Source of the DNA: Gigantopelta aegis
Lineage: Eukaryota; Mollusca; Gastropoda; Neomphalida; Peltospiridae
Reading direction: 5' to 3'
NCBI RefSeq assembly: GCF_016097555.1
Contig: NC_054703.1
Location: 20,968,610 to 21,032,609, forward strand
DNA: 64,000 nt
Shown: piece by piece, positions 1 through 11,940 of the stretch
How positions within the stretch are numbered: the stretch's first letter is position 1
Layout of the letters: every line of letters begins with the position of its first letter
The notes under the pieces: generated by a model
Seen by the model: the letters and a program-made list of their open reading frames with translations, nothing else
Database searches by the model: none
What the model was told of the DNA's origin: nothing
Translations under genes and position numbers: made by a program

Positions 1-389
1 ATATCACACACAGCTGGGCCCCGATAACATTATACACAATGTTTGGTACCGCCAGGATGTGTAATACGTATAATGGTGTTACGGATAGTTACACGATGAG
101 TTTCTTGATGTGCGGTCGAGCTAACACAAACAGATAATCTTAACCACACAATAGGATATAGCATAGAGATGTAAAAAGATTTTAAGTGTTGTAATTTATA
201 CACATAAAATTATAAATGTGTTTTATAGCACAATAATGGTATTATGCTACCATGGTCAAATGATGTTTTTTATAATATGCAGTGGAATGAATACAGAGAT
301 ATAAACAGATACATGTAAATGTCAACAATACAGATCTACATATGTGTGTACATGTATGTAAAACAATAAAGAGTTGTAAATACAAATAT

Positions 390-560
390 ATGTTTGGGTA
401 TGGCGCTATGGAATTGAATATTTATAATGTGTGTGTTGCATGCTCCTGTTGTCCCCCAGAAAGAAAATGGGTTAAGTTTAGGGTTAGGGTTAAGAAAATC
501 ATACAGTAATGATAAGAGTCATTAATTTTGTCAAAAGGTTTAATTAAAAAAGTAATATCT
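390..560 (+). mobile_element. Fragment of the CAGNGTTTC MITE
   Basis: The segment tttgggtatggcgctatgg and the downstream gttagggttaagaaaatcatacag block match the interior of the copies at 30285 and 31241. The termini are missing. Confidence 0.55.
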
Positions 561-639
561 ACACATTTTTGGGGTTCAGTACGTATTGCGTCACGATTTG
601 CTAAGCAGGTTTCAGAGATCACGACACAAATTTATAGAG

Positions 640-754
640 AATAACTAGTTAATGACGTTGGATATCTGCTTTATCCTGTGAAGGTAAGGATAGGACATTT
701 CTCATTCAGCCTGAACAGGATAAAGCAGATATCCGACATCAGTAACTAGTTATT
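640..754. repeat. Foldback hairpin (gataaagcagatatc stem)
   Basis: The arms aataactagttaatg...ctttatcctg and caggataaagcagatat...taactagttatt pair over about 45 bp. A related hairpin is at 25154-25302, and both are followed by tttatcctgca and paired tgacgtca motifs. Confidence 0.7.
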
Positions 755-1214
755 ATTTTTATCCTGCAGATGATAAAAATTAAGGGGAAAAGCTATTATT
801 TCTGTTATTTCTGCCACATTGTACGATGACCTAGAGGTCAAATGAACAATTTTGTAATGTAGCTATGCGTGTGACGTCATATGAGTGACGTCAAAAGTGA
901 TAATCTGCTAGTATACGTTTATGACTTTGCTTTAATCGGTCATCCTAATCGGTCAATAGAAACAGTGGTTGCAGGATAAAAAAACATTAAACAGCTAGTA
1001 TGTGTAGTTGCTAATCAATTTTCAACTCACTAGAAATATCACTAATTAAGATTTTGAAAACAAAATGTTCCCTGAATGCTGGAATTGATGAAAGTAGTAA
1101 CAGAATGTTTTTTAACGATATGCGGTTAATTGGGTGAACACACACATAAGCAGGACAGACATGATGTAAACAGATGCATGTAAATCATATTGACTGGTAA
1201 AACAGTAAAGAGTT

Positions 1215-1306
1215 GTAAATACAGACAAATGTATTTAGTAAATACAGACAAATGTATTTAGTAAATACAGACAAATGTATTTAGTAAATACAGACAAATG
1301 TATTTA
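1215..1306 (+). repeat. 23-bp tandem repeat (4 units)
   Basis: The unit gtaaatacagacaaatgtat plus tta is repeated four times almost without change. Confidence 0.9.
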
Positions 1307-1309
1307 ACA

Positions 1310-2936
1310 CAAGAGGACAATATGGAAGTTGAACTGTAAATATGTTTATCCAGAGTTCGACAAATCTGCTAGCCCGATGCCCAGGGCTAGTGCTTTTTAA
1401 CAAAGGGCTAGTGAAAAATAAAAAGAAAGGTCAGTTATTTTTTATTTAAGTAGTATAGGGGTTGGGTTCCTGGAAACATATATTGTTTTTCAGCCAAAAA
1501 AAAAAAGTTTGTAGTACTTGATTTGAAATTTGGGCTAGTGCTTTATTTTGGTGGGCTAGTGGAATTTACAAACCCCCTGTGGCTATACAGTCCCTGGACC
1601 CCAACTTTCTCACGCCTAAGAATTGCCACAGGTTGACAGTTCTGTATTAATCATTGTAGTTCCCATCTATTTTTCTTTTATTATTTTTGTTTTCTACAGG
1701 AAATGACTATGTATATAATGTAAAGATACATATTTTATAAACTGAAACGATTTTAAGTGTTCGTCCACTTGTCTCTGTTATATTTGTACATGTAATTTGC
1801 CATTCATACACATACCAGCTACAGATGTCATTCAACAGTAATGCTAATATAAATAAAATGTTTTTTAAAATCCATTTTCATTTAATTCGAGCAAAAATTA
1901 GTCTGCGCTGCCCTCTATAAAAATGGGAGCCCATATATGGCCTACGTTAGATTGCCAGTCTAGACCCTACATCGCTGCTAAACTCCCAGCACACAAGTCT
2001 TGTATTTGCCCCATAAGACTATTCAGTATTGCTGCCCACCCCTCTCAGTGTGAGAGCCGTCCCTCCATTGCTTGCTTGATTGACTGAACAAAATTTTACT
2101 GTACAAAGAAAAGAATTGGCACAAGTTTGACAACTTATTATAAAATCCTGCTACCGCCAATGGTCTGTTTCGCATGTGCCACTGCACATGCTTTTCACAT
2201 ACTTGACTGCTCGACTTTGGGAGAGGGGGGGAAGGGGTCCTCTATTTTGTTTTGTCAATGGTGTGAAAATCTCATATACGGCTTCTCATTTCAACAGTCT
2301 GTACCACTATATGATGGATTAATTTTTTTTCAGTGGGATTTTTGTTTTACACAATCGCATTCTGATGCAGGAAAGTCAGTCGGCGACTGATAAGTGTATT
2401 CACAAGGTAAATCTGAGCAAGCCCTAGGCTTTAGACTGTCGTTGAAAATAATTCTGCATTCAGGAGCAGATCTAGAAAATATTTTGCGGGGCTGGGGGGG
2501 GACTAACCGAAAAAGGGATAATGGAACAACACGTCAAAACGGCATCCCAATGAAGGAATTAAAATAATAATAATAATAATTCCACTTTGTGACGGTTTAG
2601 TGTGTATCACTATACTAATATTTATCATTATTAACCAGGGGTCTAACCGTCCTGCTTCAAAATTACTTGCTTAATTTTAATATTATGATAAATACTAAAC
2701 AGTCACAAAGTTGATATTTTGCTATGTCATATCTTTCTATTTCCAATAAAAGGTGCTGATTTTTCAAGCCCTGGTTCATTTCACAAACAAAATGTGACTT
2801 TTAAAAGGCATCAATATTTAACAGTAATAATAATAATAATAATAATAAATTTTATTATTATTATTATTATTGATATGTACGGTAATAAATGAAAACAATT
2901 ATTTATTATTATTATATAACAGAAGACAGACAGACA
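1310..2936. other. Intergenic, no gene seen
   Basis: 1350-1600 contains ggctagtg-rich sequence related to other dispersed repeats (24920-25070, 31490-31850), and (TAA)n runs lie near 2560 and 2825. The open frame at 2127-2390 has no recognisable domain. Confidence 0.5.
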
Positions 2937-3241
2937 TGCTTTATTTAACGATGCACTCAACACATTTTATTTAAGGTTATATGGCATCAGACATATGGTT
3001 AAGGACCAAACAGATATTGAGAGAGGAAACCCGCTGTCGCCACTTCTTAGGCTACTCTTTCCGACTAGCAGCAAGGAATATTTTTATATGCACCATCCCA
3101 CAGATAGTACCACGGCCTTTGATATACCAGTCTTGGTGCACTGGCTGGAACGAGAAATAGCCCAATGGCCCCAATGACGGGGATTGATCCCACACCGACC
3201 GTGCATCGAGCGAACGCTGTACCACTGAGCTACGTCCTGCC
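2937..3241 (-). mobile_element. SINE, head H1 with tail T2
   Basis: Read on minus: tRNA-like head (ctcagtggtacagcg, box-B-like gggatcaatcccc), the shared core with gcatataaaaatattccttg, and the T2 tail (ccttaaataaaatgtgttg, cgttaaataaa). Confidence 0.85.
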
Positions 3242-3840
3242 CTTATTATATAATAGAATGCCAAAAATCAAATATAATTCATACTTGTTGAACGAACAAA
3301 ATAAAAATAATAAGGATCGCAGTCACACCTTTATTTTTGACACAAGCCCCGTATATCTGACGTCATGGGACACCATCGTTGATTTTCAATCGATTTTAGA
3401 AATTGCTAATTAGGGATGTAATCGGGGAGGGGGGGGGGGGGGAGAGAGGTTACCTCATGGAGTTGCAAATGACCATAAGATATGTCAGGCAGCTAGGATC
3501 CACGAATGTACAGAAAGTGCTTAGATGTTGGAAACAGTGTTTTTGAAGGCGTAAGGCTCTTTTCTCAAAAGTGATCCGGAACTGGACAAAGTGATCCGCA
3601 ACTGGCGTAAATATGCCAGCTCAAACAGTACTGTTTTTGGTGTCAAATGTTTACCTAAATTTACATTTTATATCACTGTTTATTTATATGGTTGATGGTC
3701 TTTATTACCAAAAATTTCTTTTAAAGTCATACACGCACATGTTGACAGAATTCACAATTTTGTTTGAAGTGATCCGGACCTGCATCACCTGTATGCCTTT
3801 CCCGGTGAAGACATATTATAAAATACATTTTAAAATGGTT

Positions 3841-3941
3841 TCCTTTGGCACTGTCACATATAAAAACATTATAAATACTTATCATAAATAGTTAGGGTTA
3901 AGGTTAGGGTTAGGGTTAGGGTTAGTGACAGTGCCAAAGGA
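3841..3941. repeat. Interstitial telomere-like repeat between inverted 17-mers
   Basis: A run of (GGTTAG)n-type units, about 30 bp at 3892-3923, is bracketed by tcctttggcactgtcac (3841-3857) and its exact reverse complement (3925-3941). Confidence 0.75.
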
Positions 3942-3961
3942 AAGTCCTTCACTTTTGTGTG

Positions 3962-4738
3962 CAGGACTTCTAGATAATGATAGCCCCACTCCCACGGCTA
4001 GTGATATTCAGTGTTGGGCTTGTAAATAACTACTATTGCCTTGCCAGACAGGGCTTCTAGATAATGATAGCCCCACTCCCACGGCTAGTGATATTCAGTG
4101 TTGGGCTTGTAAATAACTACTATTGCCTTGCCAGACAGGGCTTCTAGATAATGATAGCCCCACTCCCACGGCTAGTGATATTCAGTGTTGGGCTTGTAAA
4201 TAACTACTATTGCCTTGCCAGACAGGGCTTCTAGATAATGATAGCCCCACTCCCACGGCTAGTGATATTCAGTGTTGGGCTTGTAAATAACTACTATTGC
4301 CTTGCCAGACAGGGCTTCTAGATAATGATAGCCCCACTCCCACGGCTAGTGATATTCAGTGTTGGGCTTGTAAATAACTACTATTGCCTTGCCAGACAGG
4401 GCTTCTAGATAATGATAGCCCCACTCCCACGGCTAGTGATATTCAGTGTTGGGCTTGTAAATAATTACTATAACAAGCCTGACAGCTAGTGGGAAAAAAC
4501 CCTTGTCAAATGCTGCATTTACATATTTTGTAAATATGAATATCCTGCCCCCTCTTTCCACCCCAATCTAAGGATTTTTAAGCTCTATCTCCCTATTTAG
4601 GTGACATATCTGATTATTAATATTAGTAAAATTGTACTTATTTAAAGCATGGCTAGTGAATTTTTAATCATGGCTAGTGAATTTTAAAAATCACTGATCC
4701 CATGGCTAGTGGATTTTAAAAAAAATCTAGAAGCCCTG
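3962..4738 (+). mobile_element. MITE, CAGGGCTTCTAG family, with internal tandem expansion
   Basis: The ends are CAGGACTTCTAG and TCTAGAAGCCCTG. The flanks GTGTG and ATGTG differ at one base, suggesting a 5-bp target duplication. The left part is amplified into six 87-bp units. Confidence 0.75.
3967..4488 (+). repeat. 87-bp tandem array (6 units) inside a MITE
   Basis: The unit, starting ttctagataatgatagcc, repeats at 3968, 4055, 4142, 4229, 4316 and 4403 with almost no divergence. It corresponds to the single 5' segment of the other copies of this MITE. Confidence 0.9.
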
Positions 4739-4788
4739 ATGTGGTTTACTGTACGGTACCAATCTTCAACTTCCAACCAGTGTATTAA

Positions 4789-7172
4789 AGGGACATATTC
4801 CCGAGTTTGCTGCAATTTTAAAGATGTTATCGACTAACAGAGATTTAAAAAAAAGTGTTATTATCGTCAACGTCCCTAACTGCGTTATGCTTCTAACTCT
4901 GTTCACTTTGTTTTCTCGTGGACGGTTCGCACATTTAACATCCGATCTGTTGTCGTCTGCTTGTCGTTCATTTGTGAGGTTTTTCTTCACAGTTCTAAAA
5001 CATTTTCATTAACAATAAAGTTCAAAGAAGTAAGTATCTAAATACAAAACTTTACAAACCCCTAAAACCATTCATTTTACTAAGTCGTTTTTTGTTTATT
5101 CCTTAGAATTACCGATATCAGGTCCACATGACTCGTAGAAATTGACTTAAAATGGAGAAAGATGAGTTAACTTTCAGTGCGTGTCACATGACCTCACACG
5201 TGCAAGACTAGCCCGAGTACTCTGACTGTAAGAGAGCTAGACGGACATTTGGACATAAATACGCTCTCATTACAGCCAGAGACCAACCTATGTTAATTTT
5301 TGGCAATTCCTGACTACCAAACGGTAGGCAACGAGTCCCGCTCTAATACCACAATAATCCTATGTGTGACGTCAAATACCTTTACATCAATCATTTTCGA
5401 GTTAACTGATAAAAAAAAATCCACATATTAATCACTAATACACATGTATACTACAGAAAGAAACCCGACAGCACCCACATTCAGCTACGCTTCGTGACAC
5501 TCCGTCGCAATATTTACAAAGCTTGGCGATCTATTTTGAGACGTAGATCACGTGATCGCCACTGGGCGATTCCGCCTTGTGCAGCAGTTACAGGGGCCGT
5601 CTCATACCAAGCGACGTTACAACATGGATTAGTTTCTTTTTGTGTTTCTGCGATGGAATGTGCATGCCGTAAAGAACGTTTCGAGGATAAGAGTGGACGG
5701 CTGCGTAGAACAGGAATTTGTACACAGCATTAGCCAAATCTTCCATGTTGTAACGTCACTTGGTATGAGATGGCCCCTGTAACTGCTGCACAAGGCAGAA
5801 TCGCGCAGTGTGCGATCACGTGATCTACGTCTCGAAATAGATCGCCGAGCTTTGTAATTATGGCGACGGAGTGTCACGAAGCGTGGCTGAATGTGGGTGC
5901 TGTCGGATTTCTTTCTGTAGTATGTGTATTAGTGATTAATATGTGGATTTTTTGGTATCAGTTAATTCGAAAATGATCGATGTAAAGGTATTTGACGTCA
6001 AACATAGGATTGTTGTGGTATTAGAGCGGGAATCTTTGCCTACCGTCTGGTAGTCAGGAATTGCCAAAAATATACATAGGTTGGTCTCTGACTGTAATGA
6101 GAGCGTATTTATGTCCAAATGTCTGTCTAGCTCCCTTACAGTCAGAGTACTCGGGCTAGTGCAAGACCAACAAGGCCAAAGCATTAAATTTTTATGATTT
6201 TTAAGACCCCTGTTGTTAGAATTTGTTTTCAATTATTACATTCGATCTGCAAAAGGTATGCTACAGTTTTGTGTTTCTACTGTAGTGAATAGTATTCACA
6301 ATCCATTGATAACAATTGTAAATAAATTTTAGTGTATAAATTGTGTTAATTAAGAATCAATTTATAAATAAAATTATATTTTACAAACTATTCACTGGTA
6401 TGAACGTAATGCCTATCAGTATCAGTGTTAGCGATGGGTGTTGGTAAAACGCGGACCGGACCAGAACACTTGACAAATTGAATTGCTCCTTTAAAAAACA
6501 TTAAACAAAGTGTTCGTCAACTGTGCATACATGTAGTTAAGAAACTTTTTATCTTTTTTTTTCATGTAGTGGCCTTAAAAATTAAATATGACGAGCCATA
6601 CATGCGCGGTACGATACCTTTTGCAAACGCATGCGCCTGAACGCAGTTAGAAACGTCGCACTCTTTCCTGTTTACCGGAGGGTGTTTCACTTTTATTCAC
6701 TAGAATGGATTTGTTTTACGTTCACATTGTTGATTTTTTACGTTAATTGATTGCAATCTATTTTGTTTCACGTATCATAGCTGAAAAATGTAGAATAGTG
6801 TTTCTGTAAATATCGTATTCATGTTTTTGTCGTTAGGTGAACGCAGTTTGGGACTTCGACGGTACATATTAAATATATTTTTCTGCATAAAATGTTAGTG
6901 GCTGTATAGTAAACGTGTTCTCATCGTTCTAATATTTGCACTAGGTTAAATTTCATTTTATTTCCTAAAATATTTTTTTTCATACGTATGAAATTATTTT
7001 AAAACAAAATCCAGTTTAGGCTTCTTACAAAAATTAAGATGACCAGAAACACATTGAATATACAGACAATGATATTCTAAACAAGAAAATATATTTAATA
7101 TGTAACTTTAATCGTAGATATATTTCATTAGTCAGAAACATCTTACAATGCAGCAAACTCAGGAATGTCCCT
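4789..7172 (-). mobile_element. TTAA-flanked AGGGACA element with about 2 kb inserted
   Basis: TTAA lies at 4785-4788 and 7173-7176, next to AGGGACATA and TGTCCCT. The first 60 bp and the last 310 bp match the two ends of the 383-bp copy at 48142 in reverse order. The segment 4850-6858 is absent from other copies and contains the 950-bp foldback element. Confidence 0.65.
5209..6158. mobile_element. Near-palindromic foldback element with 9-bp target duplication (copy 1)
   Basis: The left arm 5209-5628 and right arm 5742-6158 are inverted copies of about 420 bp around a 113 bp loop. The ends are TAGCCCGAGTAC and GTACTCGGGCTA. The flanks GTGCAAGAC at 5200-5208 and 6159-6167 are a perfect 9-bp duplication. 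There is no coding capacity. Nine-base duplications with long inverted repeats resemble Mutator-like non-autonomous elements. Confidence 0.85.
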
Positions 7173-7176
7173 TTAA

Positions 7177-8121
7177 TCTATCATAGATTCTATGGTGTAA
7201 ATTTGATCAATTCTACATTTTAAATTATTCCTACTTATTATTTTCAAATATAAAATGAAATAAATAAGTTTATAAACAGAACATGGTGTGATGTTAACAC
7301 TATAAGGCAATAATAAATAATACATTTTTAAAATAATAATAATAATAGTTATTACGATCAAAGCAACATGTTGTCAAATAATTAAAAAAGCCGATAGGGA
7401 AGTCTATGCGTCCCATCAACTTGTTTCGGACCAGACGACGCGGGGTCGCAAACGCTTGCAATGGTCCGGTTTTGTAGTTAGGGTTTAAAATATGGCAGAT
7501 TATGGTTCTAGATTAACGAGGAACAGTTAAAGCACCCAGTGGCGATTACGACAGACCTAAATAGCTCAACGATTGACAGACATACTCACCATGCAACTTC
7601 CTCTCTAGCAGTTCCAATCGCAGATCACGTGACTATACTCCGTATCAATGTTTCACGTCAGTAAATCAGGTAGCTTACGTTTATGTTTGGACGGGAGGAA
7701 TGTTACTAGGGTTGGGGTGGGTTGGGGGGGGGTATTTCTTTGTTGTAGTTGACTGTTGTAGCTGTATTATTCAATGCTCCATTACAGTGGCGTAGGAAGG
7801 TGCCAAAAGTGGGGGACACACTTGTATATTTACACACTTTTACGCTATTAGGCTATAATTTATAAAGCAAAATATCATACGCCAGTGTACAAGATTTGCT
7901 TTAGGCCTACAATAACTAGGTGCACTTCACACTGATAGTTGTTGAAAAAGCTATAAATTAGTAAAAGGGGTTACTTCTGTGATTTTTTACAAAATAAATA
8001 AACACATAATTAAACTAACAAAAATACACACAAACAAACATATAAAAATATATATATATATATATTTTTAATTCTATCTTTTATAAATTTATATGTTCTG
8101 TAGAGAATAACACATGGGTGC
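7177..8121. other. Intergenic, no gene seen
   Basis: AT-rich sequence with a short G-rich run near 7725 and a (TA)n run near 8050. Nothing else recognised. Confidence 0.5.
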
Positions 8122-8237
8122 CCGTTAGATACCATTTATCTTTTGTACAACGAGTTGTTTTAAAATGTATCTACCGAGCGAAAGCGAGTTTGACACGTTT
8201 TCAAACAACAGGTTGTAAGATAAATAGTATCTAATGG
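8122..8237. repeat. Foldback hairpin
   Basis: The arms ccgttagataccatttatct and agataaatagtatctaatgg pair, with a second paired block acgagttgttt / aaacaacaggt. The loop contains gagcgaaagcgag. A SINE begins just to the right. Confidence 0.65.
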
Positions 8238-8242
8238 ACAAG

Positions 8243-8592
8243 AAAGAAAGAAAGAAATGTTTTATTTAACGACGCACTCAAAACATTTTATTTACGGTTA
8301 TATGGCGTCAGACATATGGTTAAGGACCACACAGATTTTGAGAGGAAACCCGCTGTCGCCACTACATGGGCTACTCTTTCCGATTAGCAGCAAGGGATCT
8401 TTTATTTGCGCTTCCCACAGGCAGGATAGCACAAACCATGGCCTTTGAGCCCATTGAGCCTTGCGGAGCACTCACTCAGGGTTTGGAGTCGGTATTTGGA
8501 TTAAAAAATCCCATGCCTCGACTGGGATCCGAACCCAGTACCTACCAGCCTGTAGACCGATGGCCTAACCACGACGCCACCGAGGCCGGTCT
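8243..8592 (-). mobile_element. SINE, head H2 with tail T2
   Basis: Minus strand: the H2 head (ggcctcggtggcgtcgtggt, tgggttcggatcccagt) and the shared core, then the T2 tail ending in a gaaa/ttc-rich run. An 8-kb neighbourhood hairpin abuts the tail. Confidence 0.85.
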
Positions 8593-9458
8593 AATTTTTA
8601 AGCAAATTTTAAACTAAAAGTTATTTACAGCCCTTTTATACATCACAGTCTGGTCGATTTCGACCGTGCTGTTTTTTTCATTGGATGTATGGCATTGGTG
8701 ACCTGGTCAACACCTTGGAACAGCCAGTTGTATGTCTTGAAGTTGTTAACACACGTACATGTGTAAACAAGTATGCGTTGTCAAAAATAACGAATGATGT
8801 TCTCACCAACGGGTGTGTAAGAAAAACACACACGGCCACATAAAAAAAAAACATTACTTGTTTAGCGCCCCCCCCCCCCCCCCCCATCCCCCGACATCCC
8901 TCTGACCTCCAAATATTTTTTATTTTTGAAAAAACCCCAAACAACAACAACAAAAAACCACACCTTCAAATAAAATGTAAAAAGTCCCAAAACTGTCACT
9001 TCGAAATGTGTATGATGAATTGTGACAAACTTGTGCTGTTGGGCTTCTCAGAACTAATTTTCACTCACTGTACAAATGTACATGTGCTCCAGGGTGTTAC
9101 AACAAACACAAGTTATGTTCTGTTTACACATCTTTAATACATTGACGCCTTTGGCCTAAATACATGTAGTTTAACTTTCATTTGAACAAAGGTTTTACAA
9201 CAATTTTAATGTTTTCTTGTGCAATTTCTAGCTTGAAAGTTTCTACGGTATTCTTTACCTTCCTATCATGTCTTCTGACCACGAATACCATGGTTAGATG
9301 TCTTCTTCCTGCACTCTGCCATTCTACATACAAAATACAAAAACAAAAAAACCCCAAAAAACCTCCCCTACCTGGAAAACTTGAAATAGGTGGACGCTAA
9401 ACAGGTTTTTTTTTTTAATGTGGTCTAATAATAGGCTACTGTAAGCCATTTGATAAAA

Positions 9459-9620
9459 TTGGCCTCGGTGATATAGTGAGGACGTGGTCGGACTTCAGGC
9501 TGGTAAACCTGTAGGCCTACTGGGTTCGCATCCCGGTATCGGCTCCCACCCACAGTGAGATTCATTGAGTAGGCCTCTACACCGACTTTTCTCTCACTGA
9601 CCATTAAAAGTTAAGGTACT
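9459..9620 (+). mobile_element. Solitary tRNA-like SINE head (H2-like variant)
   Basis: The segment starts ggcctcggtgatatagtgag and carries a box-B-like gggttcgcatcccgg. The usual core and tails do not follow. Confidence 0.55.
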
Positions 9621-9723
9621 GATATATACAGCAATTTACCCCAACCACCCCCCAACCTACACCCCCACCCTCTCACCCACCCCCCCCATGTATCAATATA
9701 ATAACAGGCGGAAATCTTTCTAA

Positions 9724-9860
9724 AGTTAAAGTTTGTTTTGTTTAACGACACCACTAGAGCACATACATTTTTTTAATCATGGGCTATTGGATGTCAACGA
9801 TTTGGTAATTTTAACATTTAATCTTATAGGAAATCCGCTACATTTTTTCCGGTATGGTAT
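9724..9860 (-). mobile_element. SINE T1 tail fragment
   Basis: gtttgttttgtttaacgaca, ctagagcacat and gggctattggatgtc are the reversed T1 tail; it switches to an unrelated repeat after about 9860. Confidence 0.7.
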
Positions 9861-9869
9861 AAGGATTAT

Positions 9870-10110
9870 CGTGCACATTCAGTGCAAGCTGTTTTATCGT
9901 ACGCCTGTCATGGGTACAGGTGTCGGCCTTGGCCGACTCCTCCGTCCAAAAAAAAGAAGGAAAGGTTTGAGGTTGGGTTGTGTGGGAAAAGGGACTGCCT
10001 GCAGGTACAAGATAGCACCAGCAGCCCGACCGGGGTCGGTAACAGACGACGGGGGTGGTGGATGCTATGGAATTTGAAATGTCCCGTAGGATTAACGCCA
10101 AAGGGGAAAA
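9870..10110 (+). repeat. Dispersed repeat (gcagcccgaccggggtcggt family)
   Basis: Shares gtgcacattcag, cgcctgtcatgggt and ggctcctccgtcc-type blocks with 27535-27630, and caagatagc, agcagcccgaccggggtcgg with 11795-11930. It is probably an additional SINE-like family; its ends are not resolved. Confidence 0.55.
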
Positions 10111-10289
10111 GGTGCGCAATTTGAATGAAGGAAATTTGGCGCATTTTTTATCTGTTCGCCGAATTGGAAAGGGGGTGCTATATATGTTTTGGAACTTAGT
10201 TTGCCGAGAGTAGCTCGTTACTAGGACCTAGCTGTTGTTGAGATGTCTCCCTAGGTTGCCCATAGGGGCCCTTTTAAGGGTCTGATCTA

Positions 10290-10405
10290 TTCAGATCGTA
10301 TTTTTCCATTAGTAGCAAGGGATCTTTTATATGCACCATCTCACAGACAGGACAGCACATACCACGGTCTTTGCCACTGGGTTGTCCCGTCCCCACTAGC
10401 CAATA
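10290..10405 (-). mobile_element. SINE core fragment
   Basis: ttagtagcaagggatctttt and the accatctcacagacaggac block are the reversed SINE core; head and tail are missing. Confidence 0.65.
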
Positions 10406-10676
10406 ACCATCGTTAACCAACTTTTGTTTATTTGATTGCTTTTTAATTCTGAATTTTAAAATGTTCTATTTTGTTTGTTTGTTGTGGATTTTTGGGGTTT
10501 TAAAAGCAAAAGAATTACCAGTTGTAGTCCAATTACTTGAAAACATTTTTGAAACTTCTGTATAAAATTTACCTGGATCGAACATTTTGTCCTGCTAGTA
10601 AGAAATTTTTTCCTGCTACATTCAAAAGTGCATCGGTACGGGCACACCCTCCAACTAATTCCCAGTGGTGGTATAG

Positions 10677-10905
10677 TTAAGTTTGTTTTGTTTAACAACA
10701 CCACTAGAGCACGTTGATTTACATCATCGGCTATTGGATGTCAAACATTTGGTAAGTTTGACATTTAGTCTCAGAGAGGAAACCCGCTACATGTTTTATT
10801 AGTAGCAAGGGATATTTTGTATGCACCATCCCACAAACAATAAAGCACATACCACGATCTTTGATATACCAGTCGTGATGCACTGGCTGAAACGAGAAAT
10901 AGTGC
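10677..10905 (-). mobile_element. SINE with T1 tail, head truncated
   Basis: The reversed T1 tail, core and the cagtcgtgatgcactggctg segment are present; the tRNA-like head is missing. Confidence 0.75.
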
Positions 10906-11065
10906 TAGTAAGAGAGTACCTATACATTCAAAAGTGCCTCGGTACGGGCACACCCTCCAACTGATTCCCAATGGTGGTATAGAGGCCCTGGGGTGCGGTG
11001 GGTCGCAGGTTCAATCACCATCCATGGACTCGAATTCCCTCCCCCGTCTCACACAGTACCCCACA

Positions 11066-11260
11066 CAGTGGTGGATCCAGAAAATCCATTGTGTGTGTGT
11101 GTGTGTGTGTGTGGGGGGGGGGTTATGTGTCAGGCCAGACCTTTTTATTAGTTGTTCCTCGGATTCTCCAACGTAAAAAATGAAATAAATAAAATAAAAA
11201 TATAAATGTCGCTGAATATAGCCCCCGCCCCCCCCCCCCCCCCCCTTAGATCCGCCACTG
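11066..11260. mobile_element. MITE with CAGTGG(C/T)GGATC termini
   Basis: The ends are CAGTGGTGGATC and GATCCGCCACTG. The 5-bp flanks CCACA at 11061-11065 and 11261-11265 are identical. A (GT)n run and a C-rich run lie inside. Confidence 0.8.
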
Positions 11261-11335
11261 CCACATCTTGTACACCACAGACCGTACATGGTAAGTACTG
11301 GCCTGCATGTCTATGGAAAAGTGCATATTTAAGAG

Positions 11336-11517
11336 TAGCCCGAGTACTTTGACGGTAAAATAACTAGACGGAGTTTGGATTGTTGTTAAAACTCTCTTCG
11401 TGGGCAGCGATTGCGAACAAATTACAAAGGTTCGTCTCTTAGTCACTGTAAGAGAGTTTTAACAAGTTAGTGTCCACATTTCCGTCTAGCTCTCTTACTG
11501 CCAGAGTACTCGGGCTA
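11336..11517. mobile_element. Foldback element, TAGCCCGAG family (copy 2)
   Basis: The same TAGCCCGAGTAC ends form an imperfect hairpin of 182 bp. Flanking 9-mers ATTTAAGAG at 11327-11335 and 11518-11526 are identical, confirming the target-site length seen for the longer copy. Confidence 0.85.
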
Positions 11518-11779
11518 ATTTAAGAGATTTCTTGCTGCATTATCAGCAGGCCGGAGTAGCGTACACGTGTATAAGTAGCGGGTTTCAATTTTCTCTTTCG
11601 ACAATGTCAAAATAACCATATATTAAACTGTAAATAGGACTTCATAGTTTATAATTTACTAAGGTGTCGCTAAGCTTACATTTGTTTCCTTTCTTTATAG
11701 ACTCTGGACGAATACTAATTAAAACGTTTTGTAATTTGGCGTTTCTCAGAACTGTGTTCATGCGACTGCATCCCATTAC

Positions 11780-11940
11780 ACCCTTGTTAAAACTACAGGC
11801 TGGTAGGTACAGGGTCCGGTACCAGCTCCAACCCAGAGCGCTGGAAAGTGCAAGATAGCGCCAGCAGCCCGACCGGGGTCGGTAGCGGGCGGAGGGCATT
11901 TCTGGTGCTATTGAATTTTGAATATCCTGGAGGTTAAAAG
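11780..11940 (+). repeat. Dispersed repeat (gcagcccgaccggggtcggt family)
   Basis: Begins with an H2-like fragment (aaactacaggctggtaggta), followed by the caagatagcgccagcagccc block and a long A run at 11944. Confidence 0.55.
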
